Source of the DNA: Tanypteryx hageni
Taxonomy: Eukaryota > Arthropoda > Insecta > Odonata > Petaluridae
Direction: 5' to 3'
Length of the DNA: 64,000 bases
NCBI GenBank assembly: GCA_028673005.1
Contig: CM054116.1
Coordinates: 35,436,854 to 35,500,853, forward strand
In this document: in pieces, positions 36,158-48,900 of the stretch
How the letters are laid out: each line of letters opens with the position of its first letter
How positions within the stretch are numbered: position 1 is the stretch's first letter
The notes under the pieces: generated by a model
The model's database searches: none
Told to the model about the DNA's origin: nothing
The model's input: only the letters and a program-made list of their open reading frames with translations
Made by a program: the position numbers and the translations under genes

Positions 36158-39100
36158 ATGGCAACAAGGTGTTGGGATGAGGAGTTCTCTCTCTGTAGCT
36201 GATGAAGGAATAACTCCGAAAGCTTCTACGTTTGTGATGTTTCTGTGTTTTAGTGTTCTTTTACGTGTGTCGCTTCGACATCCCCGGGGCCTCGCCAACC
36301 TGAAGTCGTCCGATTGGTGAGTGTTCACTGGGTTTCCTCATCCCAACACCTTGTTGCCATCCATATATCCATTTTACCTTTCCTTTTCCGTAAGCTGATA
36401 TATATATATATAGAGCCTCGGCTGTGGCACGAGGTAGCTTCGTCGTACTCAAAACGTTAATTTTGCCCTCTGAATGTCAGTTTAGGAACTCGGGCTTACC
36501 ATGTTGCACACCTGTGCGTGTGCTATGTGTAGGATAAGCAAGTATGCTTCCCACTTAGTCCTTTTGTAAGGAACACGACCTGACATTTTAATGCACCTCG
36601 GTAAAAGCTGCTCCATCTATGCACCTGGTTTGCGAACAAGGGTGCGAGAGAGAGAAGGAGTGAAGATCTCTTCTTTACCTACTCTTATGGATAAGGGATC
36701 AACCGCCGGAGTGGTCAGTTAGTCGTTTAAAGGTGGGATTACGCTCATGCACTCTACATCTAGTAGTGAGCTTAAAGAGTGTACCGTAAGCCAAAGAGGA
36801 GAGTGGTAGTACAAGAGCAGATGAAAGGGCTAGACGGACGAATAATTAAAAAATACAGAGCCAGGAAATTATGTACTTTTTTATTCGAGTCCGGGCGACG
36901 GCAAATAAGAAAAAAGCGCCCTTTAAGCCGCATAAGCCGCATTCTAGAGAGGATAAAAAAAGTCCCTTCCCCCCTCTGCTTTCCCACCCAGACTCACCCA
37001 TTATTAAAATTTCGCGTGCGGCCATGCGCTGACTGGGAGCAGAGAACAAACATTTGCATACGCTTCCCTTCCCTAAAGGGGTCCTCTTCCTTCCTCTCGG
37101 CGCGATGCACCAAAAATTCTTTACTGAAAATATATTTTTTTTATTCGATGGGAGACTACGGAATCAGATTTGGCATTTTTTTCTCCCGTTAAATCTCGTG
37201 AAACTCGCCTCCTTTCCGGATGCTGTTTCCGCATTTTTTCCTCCTCTCGCAGACAGAAAAATAAATCAAAAAGAGACTTTTCGACGAGAATCTCATTCCG
37301 CCGTCCTCTTTATTTGATAGCAGTCTCCTTATTGAAAGGCCGCAATTTATTCGTACTCGATGGGATTCGCGGCATCTTCTTCCTCTTCTCACTTCGCTCC
37401 CTTCACTTCCTCTTCCCCCTCTTCCCCTCCTCCCTCCCTCTCTCGCTCCTCCCCCTCCTCCCTCTCGCCCCGCTTCCCCCTCTCATCCTCTCCCCTCCTC
37501 CCCATCCTCCCCCTCCGCCCATCCTCCCCCTCCTCCTCCCCCTCCTCCCCCTCCTCCCCCTCCTCCCCCTCCTCCCCCTCCTCCCCCTCCTCCTCACGAG
37601 GAATAACTGGGCCATACGAGATGTGCCGATCACTCTTCTTCTTTGTTTCTTTGCCTTTTTCACGGAACGCAAGCGACGGCGTAAACGCACGCTGACGTGT
37701 TCTAAATTTTCCCTGCCGTAGCTTTTTGCGGAGCGCCCTTTGTTCTCTGGGTTGGTTTATGCGAGTACCCTGCTCCAGGAAACTAAGCTAATGAAAGTTT
37801 TGCGCTACTTTCTTTCTGTCCGGAGTTCATGGAGGACATTTTCGCAGGAGGAGGAGAGTCTGGTGCACCTCGCGTCTCCTTAATTGCGCACGTAACGACA
37901 AGGAAGCATTAAGCGGATTTTTTTCCGCAGCAAGGGATAAGTAGTTTTGCGGCGATGTTTTCTTGAAGGTTGGATCTTCGCGCCGAGTGGAACGAAAAAT
38001 AAATGTCCATGCTGCGCATCGCGAAAATTTTCAGCCAATTGTTTAAGTATCATTCCTCCGCATTTCGCATCGATCGTTTCGAGGTCTGCATCTGAGTTTG
38101 ATCAGGGATTTTTAGGCGCTCTTTACAAAAAGTAGATAAAATGAACGCCTCGTGGTCAGATCGGGTCCGTCCGTCTGTCTGCACGTTCCATCTCCGAAAC
38201 GATTGAGTGGAATTTCATGAAACGTGGTACTAACGACTTTTAGGGCAAGGGTAATAAGAAACTGATGTAAATGGTTCACATAATACAAGCAGGGGTGCCA
38301 CCTTTCTATGGACAAAAATTTCATCGTTCTTTGGCATCACTTCTGATTTATCGTTTTCCGATTTTTACGCTACCGATATTAAGTCATTAATATTGTTCCT
38401 TTTTGATTGTTTACATAATAATACATAATATCGTCCCCGCTTACATGTACTCACGCATGAATTGTGCAGCTTCCAAACTCTTGTTTTACTCTTGCTTCAG
38501 TTCTTAAAATCGAATACTTCTTATTATACTCCATAACTAAGAACCAACAAAAATATTTATCTACATCAGCAACTAAGATAGAGCTAGCACAAAATGTACA
38601 AATACATGTGATCACAAATTGAATTAAACCTCAGTAGAAAGGTTAGAAACACTAATTTATTTATATGAGAACCAAAACACTAACAAAAAGAGCCTAAATA
38701 ATGCGTATTTTTGTTATTCACAGCCTGTTCAATCTGAATGCGAATACATTTTTCTAATTTTAAAAACCTAGCACTTAACGCTTAAATAAACTATCTTTTC
38801 CTGGCATCTTTGGCATCGTTTTACTGCCTCGTCTCCGCCTTCTTGATTACAGAATAAAATTCACGAACGTAAAACTAGGGTCTGGGCTCTCTTTTACGGA
38901 GCGGCCTCTAAATTTAGAATGACCGTCTTCTTCACAGCGTATCGATAGAGCGCGTGCTCCAAATAAGTGAGTTATGAGCGCTCATGTATTTCTTTTTCCT
39001 CCAAGTAGTCATTGATCGTGACGTAAGGTGTGCCGAGATTGCCCGGAGGTCGGATGATCCTCGCCGCAGCAGTCGGGATAGAGAGAAACAGTGTGAGAAC

Positions 39101-42100
39101 ACGTTCACTCAACCACGATCTTCTTTCTCCAGTCCGGGCTCTCGTCCACACCGCACTGCTGGACTCATTCCAGTGCCAACAGACAGCTCTATATAGCCAT
39201 TCATCCCGCAGGAAACCGTATTAAAAATGACTGCTACATCCTGCTAACACTTCATGGGTATTAATAATTTTTTTGGGCTGCAGGCGGAGATAAACCTTCC
39301 TCGAAATAGTTTTCGGCGTTTTACGCCCGTTTCAAATAAATATGGAGGCACTGCGATAGACCCTCTTGTTTTGTTAGGATTAGACCGATTCGAAAAGTTA
39401 AAATAACTCGGTAGATTTTTAAGAGTAAACATTAGAAGTAACTACGCGTAGAACGTTTTTGATAGGTTTTCATGAGAACATACAGGCTTCGTTGTTTTAA
39501 AAAACATCTATTCATGAGTCAGAACAATTATTGAAAATTTCAAACCGGAGTTAGAATTTTTTAAAGTGAATTTATCGTGTTAAATAATAAAAATATATAT
39601 TATTACTTCAATGTTATGCTGATTTTTTTCAGTTCATCCGTACAGTTATATTCTCCTGCATGAAAAATCGCCACGTAAATATCAATCTTGTGGTAAAATT
39701 CTCCTGTCCTGATCAACATTTTTCTTGTGATTTGGGTTGAATTGCTTATTTGATTTTTACGAAATAATTCGATTTTCGATCATAATAGTACTCTAAAAAA
39801 TATTTTTAGATGCCTTTGAAATGGATAGTTTAAAAAGATATAACTGATACTTAAATTAAGCTTATCGGACTAAATAATTGAAATCTTTATTTTTTATTAA
39901 TTATTATTACGAATTTGTAAAATCACTATTTTATTTATCAACACAGAAATCGCCATATTTGTAAACTAACTGGACTATATGGAGCTGATGACCTTTACAA
40001 AACTTGTATTTGGATTAAATATCCATCCAAACATGCAACTTCATTCAAATTATAATCATATTAGGCATATATTGTTTTGAAATGTGCTAATAATACTGCT
40101 CTAGGCATCAAACAGTAATCGCTATAGTCTCGCTGAAAGGGTTGCTAGAACATCCTTTTAATCCGATTTTTCTGGAATACATTTTTAGCATTCTATTCAG
40201 GCCTAATTTTGAATGCTGCGTCGCTTCACCATACAAAAAAACTTACAAATCCAATATTCTCAATAGTGATCACTATAATCTTAAGATTTTTATCACGATT
40301 GAGCCGCTGAGTACGAAAGTTAAGATAACTTTTTAAGTGGATCCGTTAATCCGTCGAATGAGAACTTCATTTTTATGACTCATGATTTTTATGTTTTGTT
40401 TGGCAACCATCATTTCTTTTAAAAGTTCCTCTCGATGCCAGATTTCCTTTGTTATTTATAAAAAATGGAGTAGAAGAAAGTGCCTTAGAAATCGACTCAG
40501 TCCTTTCTTTTTTACTAATAGACAGAACACTAAAGCGTAAAATAGGGTAAGGCGATCTTTCAACACTTGGCATCGTAAATTACAGTCATCGTTTTAAAAG
40601 TCACCTTCCGTTAAATTGCGCAGTGATTCAGCTGAGTTTATGCAATGTTCAAAAATAATTATCTAACAGACACTTTTCGAGCGCTATTTGAACTAGCTCT
40701 GGCATTATCTGTAAACCGTTTACAAACTTCACTTTTAAGATCGACCTCTTGGGCTTTTGCCAGAGAGAAAAGAATGCAGTCTTGTTTATTTATAGACGCG
40801 ATTCTGAGAGAGAGAGAGAGAAAGAGTTTTGACCTATTGGTCTGAAGGCGCGTATAAAAAGACGGGTAAAGCATTCGACTCAAAATTTTTGAATGTAATC
40901 GCTCGTTCTTTTCCTTATTTAAAATGTATTCGTACCGTAACGATTTCCCGGAAATAAAGACGCACTCAAGTTCGACCAAAAACAGCCAGTTCGCCCAAAA
41001 GTTATAGCTGTTAGATAAAATTTAGTTTGCCGGATCCGGAATAACTTGACGTAAAAATATGATCGCATCCTCCGTGGTTAAAGAAAACACATGTTCAAAA
41101 CAAAGCGATGTAAATTTATACAAACTCAACAGTTAGAATAACGAGCCACTAAATGCTATGATGAATTTGGGGTAATTGAACCTTGATTTAAAAAAAAATC
41201 CCAATGGCAAATCTTTTCTCGGGCCTTTTTTTGTAATCTTCATGACTGATGGTTATCAGCTTCCATTTTATGAGGCAACTTTTATTTAAATTTGTTTATA
41301 AATATTGCGCGTTCCATTTATTAAGGTTGAAATTAATTTTGTAAATCAACCATAGACAAAAAACAAATAGCATATATGTATTCACAGGAATGGACGGCAA
41401 ATAAATAGGAATTTGTATAAACCATTTCTTAAATAAATTTCTTACGTCGATAAATTAAGTAGTCTACATTTAATATCATTTTGATGGATAAGATTTTAAA
41501 CCATTCTAATGGTAAATTATATCCGTTATGGACTTCTTATTTGCTAAAAATCGATGTTTTACGAGGCGATTTACATTATCTTAATATGCATTATTATATA
41601 CATAATATGCTTATTCTGTACGTTGGTCCGTCCATCTGTCCGTCTGTCCGTCCGTCCTTCCGTCCGTCCATTGGTCCGCCGGAACTCTCTATAGAAATCC
41701 CCATAAGAGAACACTTAAAAATACCTCTTTTTACTTGCAGGATTTTTTTGCAAAATTAAATTAGAAGTAATTGACCTACGTTCTTCGGACCTGGGCCATT
41801 TTAAAGAAAAATAAACAGATTCTTATTCTTATCGTCAACTTTTGCCTTCTGTTCGAAATCGCTCAAGTTATACGTTTAAATCACATTTATTGGAAAATTT
41901 TAAGCTTTTTAAAGATATGTTGTCTTGCCGACCGTGTCATTGTTGTATTGTCGTCCTTATACTATACTAGTAGAAGGTGCTTGCATACTGCAAGCATTTC
42001 ATCTCACTTTGAAAAAACATTAATTTTTAGAAAGATATTTCATCATGGGAAATATATTTTTAATTCAAAAGATTTCTCCTCGGGACCGATAATCGTTTTT

Positions 42101-45100
42101 TCCTTATGGAACAATAATGGAGTAAAACAATCGCTAATTTTTGCAATTTTAGAAATATTATACTTTTTCCACATTGGGTTGATAATGCCACACATTTCTG
42201 CCAAATTTTAAATTTGTAGCACATTTAGAAGTGAAATAACATTTATCTAATTGTTTAAATTTAAATAATTTTTAACGGCCGCAATAAGAATTTCATGGAT
42301 ACATTGAAGTATTTATTCGTTTATATAGACTAAACTCTAAATAACTTAAACATTTCAGTTCTCTACCTCGCCCAGTAGTATCTAAACATTTACCTATTTG
42401 TTTAAACTTTAAGAATTTGTAACTGCTAAACAAATTAAAATATAAAAATTTCTATAATCCCTATTTCGTTTTTTTACATATCCTACTTTTAAAAAAATTC
42501 AGCTCCGTAGCACATTTGGAAATACATAAACCTTGAAAATTTGTTTAAACAATTGCGAATTTTTAGCGGCCGCATTGTTGCACTTTTTAAGATTTTCGTT
42601 TTTTCTAGTCGGTTATGAACAAAATCCTACCTAATAAAAAAATTTCGAATCTCCAGCTCTCCTGGAAGTGCCTAAACATTAGTATCATCCTATATGTTAT
42701 CTCCTCCTCCTCCTCTGTAAGAAACGTCTATATATAATAATGCGTAAGGAAAGTGTTTTGAATGCTTTAGTACTAGAGAGAGAAGGCGCCCGAATTATTT
42801 GTAATTAAAATCGTGTTTTTCATTAATTTCTTTTAAATTAACTTCCTATTAAAATTTTTTGTAATTAACTATTTTTATAGTTATTTCCATAGTTTTTTGC
42901 AGTGCATCTTATTATTAACCGGAGTTATGAATTCGCATCGCATATATGAATCACGCAAAAAGCCATTCCTTAATATGCAGACGTTTTTCGTTTACATTTT
43001 ATAATATTTCAAGGATGAGGTATTTAAATTACATTAGTTATGCGAAGAGAAGAATTTAAATCTCATTAGTAAATCTCCAAAAATTACGTTTTAACACGAT
43101 TTTCACGTTTTCAGGCATTTTGTTTATATCGGACCACTGTTGTCCCGAGTGTTGAATTCTATTCTTGGCTTCATAATAGATGCACCAATTTAGTGCTTTA
43201 ACACGGGTCAGACTTTTATACATGGTTATAGCTTATTTACTGAATCTATTAAATAATTAGAGGGAGGAAGGAAAAGAGAATGGGAATTAGCAGAAACTGA
43301 GAAAGAGGAAGAGGACGTAGCATTTGTATAGGATTAAAAGAAGCTGCAGTGCAAAAATAACAATAATAAATTATAATTGATTATAAAAAATGTTATACTA
43401 TTGAGTCATGCGCCATTGCCAAATGGCGGGTATTCATAAAACTAAATATAGGTCACATAATTTTCAATGGATTTCTTTAGCTGATAATACAGCAAATGTT
43501 TCGAACCGAATTTCAAATAGGAGTGAAAAAATAACATTTTATGACTTTTATTTAAATTTCTGGAAAATTTTCAAAAGTAATATAGTTAAAAGAAAAGTGC
43601 GATTTTAATATAGTTAAACTCATTGCAGTTCATGTAAGTATTTAGTTAATAGTAGGTAAGTTACTACACATTTTTCCTTTGATGGTAAATTGACAGTTCG
43701 TTCACATTTTATCCTGTTTTTTACGAGTTAATGAGAGTAAAATAATTTATTTAATAAGTTAAATTCTATACGCTTTAAATAACTTTTAATTTGCTCAAAT
43801 ATTTCAAATAAATTTCAGCTACTTCTTTATGCATTATATCTTATTATTTCGATTTTCCTCTAATTTTCAGCAAATATTTGGATAATCATTTGGCCTCTCT
43901 ACTAATAATTACTTAAATATAATTAAAACAAAGATAACTTTCAAAAACACTGATTTGATTGTGCATGAAATCCAAACCAGATCATAACATATCTTACTGA
44001 TTTTTCATATAAAAAGTCATATACTTATATTTGGAATACTTTTATGATAATCTCGTCAATTTTGACGGGCAATTACGCTAGTCTAATATAATATCATGCA
44101 ATTTTATTAAATTAAGAATCGTGGATCTAAATATATTTATTGTTTATGTTATGTGATGCAACCGTAGAAGCTAAAGAACGTATTCTGTGTTAAAGATCAT
44201 TTAACTCCCCTTTCTCAGAATAAAGAATGAATTCGATAAATAATTACAGATGACCTCCGCTCTATGAAGTACGGCGAAGTCTCAAGGGTTACGATAATTA
44301 AATAAGATCAAGCATAAGTATAGCACGTTTTATATTCGTGACGCATTAACACGTGAGCCAGGGGCTACACTCTTTTCTCCGTAGAAACTGTGCCGCCAAA
44401 TGGAAAAATCTCTAGCGAAAAAAAACCGCGCGGAAATTTCATTTAGTCCAAACACCGTCGCGCAGAAATACGTCGCTAGGATATCCGCAAAGCAGAAAAC
44501 TTCCTCGGATCCTTCCTCGCGTGTCTCTTTGGCCCTCGAGGAAAAAATCGCCCCGGGGATCCTTTCCAGGCGATGATGTTCTTCCTTTAAAAAATGAGAG
44601 AAACTCACTCCCTCTCTCTATCTTTTTTTGGCGTTCCCGTTTCTGAAAATGTTACGCGAAAAAACAATGCGCGCCCGCCTTCCTGAGCGACGGCGGCGGC
44701 GTCGCGCGCTTCCAAGCACGGAATCCTATGCATTAACTCGAAAAAACATCCGACTTCATTCCTATCTCTCTCTCCGTCCGTCTTTCCTGCCTCTTTTAAT
44801 TTCCCCCCGTCCATCCTTCGCGCACGAAACGCCTCCCGCGTTCCCCTCCCCCGTCCATCCTCTCCGCCACCACGGAAACGTATCGCGTATCCCTGGCTAT
44901 TGCCAATCGGAAAATTACAAAAAAAAAGAAAAACGAAATAGTATTTGGCCACGCGAACGGGAATGGAAACGGGTACGTGGACTTCAAAGTCCGTCCCTCG
45001 CTCCCTTTCTCTATCTCCTTTCTCCCTTTCCCTCTCGCCATTCTTTTTTCTATCTCCCTCATCTTAAGGCCGCATTAGCAGAGACGACTCTCATCGTCCG

Positions 45101-45957
45101 TGAGAGGGTTTATGAAGTAACGATTTTTCGTCATCCGCGCCCCTTCCAAACCTCGCCCTCCCCGCCCGCCTCTTTTCGCCCTCCACGCAAATATGCCGCC
45201 TCCTCGACGCCGCCCTCCGGGGCAATGAATGGCCCCCTGTTTACACACGCGCCAGGTTTAACAAGGTTATCCCACGCAAAATAAGATTTCCTGCCTACCT
45301 ACCCAAATTCCAGTCATTTAGCTTTTGAGGAATACGGGACCTCCCTCACGGAGGATCGACCCGTCTCCATCCCTCCCTCCCTCCCTCTCTCTCTCTCTCT
45401 TCCTTCCTATCTCCCTCCCTCACTTCCTTCCTCTCTTTCTCCCTCCATCTCTATCTCTCCCTCCCTTTCTCCCTCCATCTCTATCTCTCCCTCCCTTTCT
45501 CCCTTCCTCTATCTCTCCCTTTCTCTCTCTCTCCTCTCTTTCTCTCCCTCTCTCTCTCACCCTTCCTCTCTTCCTTCCTCTCTCTCATCCTCTCTCTCAT
45601 CCTCTCTCTCTCCCTTCCTCTCTCTCCCTTCCTCTCTCTCTTCTTCTCTCTCTCCCTTCCTCTCTCTTCTTTTCTCTCCCTTCCTCTCTCTCTCTCCCTT
45701 CCTCTCTCTTCTTTTCTCTCCCTTCCTCTCTCTCTCCCTTCCTCTCTCTCTCCCTTCCTCTCTCTCCCTTCCTCTCTCCCTTCCTCTCTCCCTCCTCCTC
45801 TCTCTCCCTTCACCTCTCTCTCTCCTTTCCTCTTTCTCTCCCTTTCCTCTTCCCACATCATCTCCCACACCCTCTCCCACGCCTTCCTGCCACCCACACC
45901 ATCCCACCCTCGCTTTACCACTTTTACAAATTTCAAAAGCACTCTCTCTCTCTCCCA

Positions 45958-45993
<36 letters not shown>

Positions 45994-48900
45994 ATCAATC
46001 TCAATTCTCCCGCCGCGGACGTGCGTGTGTGCGCGCTTGAGGCTCTGAGTGTGTGCAGGGGCCGGATGTCAGGTGCGATTTCAAGTGAGAGGGGGGAGAG
46101 AGAGAGAGATGGTTTAAATCTGGTCGCTGCTGAAATAGAAAGCGACCAGTGTCAGGGGCAGTGCCTCGTCCTCGAGGAGGGAGACAAATGCAAAGAGAGA
46201 GAGAGGAAGGAAGGAAAGAGGGTAAGAGTGAGTGCGAGAGATGGTTTTTTTTAAGGGTTAAGGATTGGTGGCGGCGTGGATGTAGGGAGGGAGATAGAGG
46301 AAGGGGGTGATGATTCGCGGTCTGTGCGTATGTGGAGAGGTATAAAAAGGAGCGAAGGTATACGGAGTTCGTGATATTCGAACATGAAACGTAAGGCTAA
46401 TTTTAGAGGATGGGATCATTTATCCGTCTGCGGACTTCCGGAGCGAAATGGACTGAACGGCGAACGTTTCCTCTCCTCCCCTCCCTCCCCTCCCTCTCCT
46501 CCCGTTCCTCCTCCTCCCCATCCTCCCGCCCATCCTCCCCCTCATTCTTCCCACTCCCACCCCTTTCCCCTCCCTCCCACACCTACACCTCCCTCGTTGC
46601 GCTTATTAAAACGTCCTCCCGCGTCGAGATTCCAGAGCGAGCGATTTCGAGTGTTTTTTGTTTTACTCGCGTTCTTTTTTAAGGTTCGCGCCTCCGCCCT
46701 CGACGTTCTTTGGTAGTTGAAAATGTCACGCCGGTGCAACGACACGCAAAATGCCCGGCTGGGAGAGCGAAGTGTTTTTTTTATGTTTTATCATCCCCTA
46801 GCTCCGTCTGCATTCCTCTTGTCTTCGTACGAGCTAAAAACAAATCCGGCGAATCGGAAAAGCCAATCGTTTCAACCGTGTTCGAAAGCATAAAATCTCG
46901 CGCTCCTCGTTCCTTCTACTTTCGGAAATCCTTTTCCCGCGAGAATATTCTCGAATACAAATTTTCGATGAAAATTTATCGGCGGAGGAAAATCCGAATT
47001 CTTGAGATAACCAGTTTTCGATTACGAGGCAGGCGACGTCTCGCCGGAATTCCGCGATGCTCTGCAGCTTCCCACGAAAGGTTTCGCTGTAAATCGAAGT
47101 CTCACAGCGGGTTGATTAGGAAACTGCAATCCGATAGCTGGAACGTGCGTGGTCGCCGTTAAAAATGAAAGCAGAGGTAATGCCGGCCCAATTAACCGTG
47201 CGAGCGGCGAAGAGCCGCCCTATTCAATAATGTCTCGAGCGCAGCTGTTGCGGTTTGATAGGAGATGCGTCTGAAAACTGTGGGAATTTCGACTTTCAAA
47301 AACAGGTGAGCGAGCCGGTCTTAAAGAGCGCGTCTGCAGTGAGAAGGGATCGTGCAAAAGGGCTGAGAGCAGGCGGCCGAGCGCCCATGAGCGCGAGCAG
47401 ATAAAGTATTTTAAAATATTTAAAAGATAAATTTATTTCCTTAATTCTCGTTCTCGTGCGTTCCGGAAGGCACTTAGTGCGGCTGCGCAGCAAGAATTTT
47501 TAATAAATAAAGTGCGAACGAGGTAAAACTACTCCAAATGTCGTTTAAAATAATGACGAACATTCGTTTTTTTGAAATTTTTCTGAATGGTATTCTGGTA
47601 AATTATTACAATCGTTTGCGGTATATTTTTCAAGTATGTTCAATCGTTATTCGTAGCGGATAAGGAAATAGCAAATTTAATCATTTTTGAGGAGATGAAT
47701 ATTTAGCCTTATCCATGTCCAATGAAGTTATGCCTACGGACGCATATAAGTTCCTCCTAATGGAATATGTCGCTACTTGAACCATCAATTGTTCACGTTA
47801 ATTCCTGCGATAAGAATCCTACTCAAGCCCTACAATAGATAATCATCGGAAATCATTTAACTATAAAACGGTTTAATTTGACCTTCTACTGGTCTCGAGC
47901 CACAATATAAGGTCCAAAACTCATTTTTTTAAAGTCGGAAATATGCATATATATATTTCTTCGACATTAATTTGATTTGTCACCCATGTTGTAATTCAGG
48001 CCGCCTCTATCGAGTTCACAGTCGATTTATTTGCCAGTAAGTTTTGTTTTAATTACATTTTCGTGCATTTTCTATACAAAATCATCCTAGGGATAATTTA
48101 AATGTCATCCAACGTATATTTAAATTCGTGAATCTCGAGAAAGACCTTAAATTTTTACCATTTCAGGCTTTGACGGTATAGGTCGAAACTTAGGATCGTT
48201 GAACTCGGTGGATATTGAGGCCGTAAACTCATCGAGCTATTGTGTACATGGCTAGAAAATATGGTCAAAAGGTTAACTTTTTTCGTCATGGGCTATATCG
48301 CGAAAAGCTTTAGCAAAAATATACAGGCAAAAATTTGTCGCAGGAAATGCTTTTAACTCCATCGATTCTAAAGAAAGCATACATTTGATTTCTCTTAGTT
48401 TTCTCATAAAAGCCATTTCAGTAATCGCATCGCACACGCCCCACCTATATTGCTGCTGTTTTCCGTGAAATCGCATTTACTTCAATGAGAATTCGAGATA
48501 ACTGCCCCAGCCGGTTGCCATAGCAACAGCTGGATGTTTCGCGTAACCCGAGCAAAAACTGTGAATATCTATATAGAAATTTAACAGTGCGGCATGAATG
48601 CGAAACATGATATTGAAATGGTGTTTTCCCTGAACAATTTAATTACCTTCAATGTTTAATTTAAATTGTTGTTTGTAGACATTTACTGTAACCTAGGGTT
48701 AATATATTTTAAAATGAATCATTTTTAGATATGTGTATAAACGTTTTTTTTTAAATAACCAAGATTAACTGCCTTATTCACAGACAGTTATTATCATAAC
48801 GACGTTTTCTTGTTGGAACTAATTTTGGTAGAAATAAGTATTTTTCTTGATGCTATACCTTCCAATGTGATTTGTCCTTTGTGCTTTATTGGGGACTATT

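Noticed and set aside
39985..40010. CTGATGA followed by AAAA
   Set aside because: No stem II hairpin and no matching stem I.
41771..42211. 146-codon open frame
   Set aside because: AT-rich, no domain-like pattern, inside the SDR intron; probably chance.
45325..46254. 309-codon open frame and opposite-strand Arg/Glu frames
   Set aside because: Low-complexity CT/GA repeat; both strands open for the same reason.
46710..47162. 150-codon open frame in CpG-rich sequence
   Set aside because: No recognisable domain or splice signals; length is plausible by chance in CpG-rich sequence.
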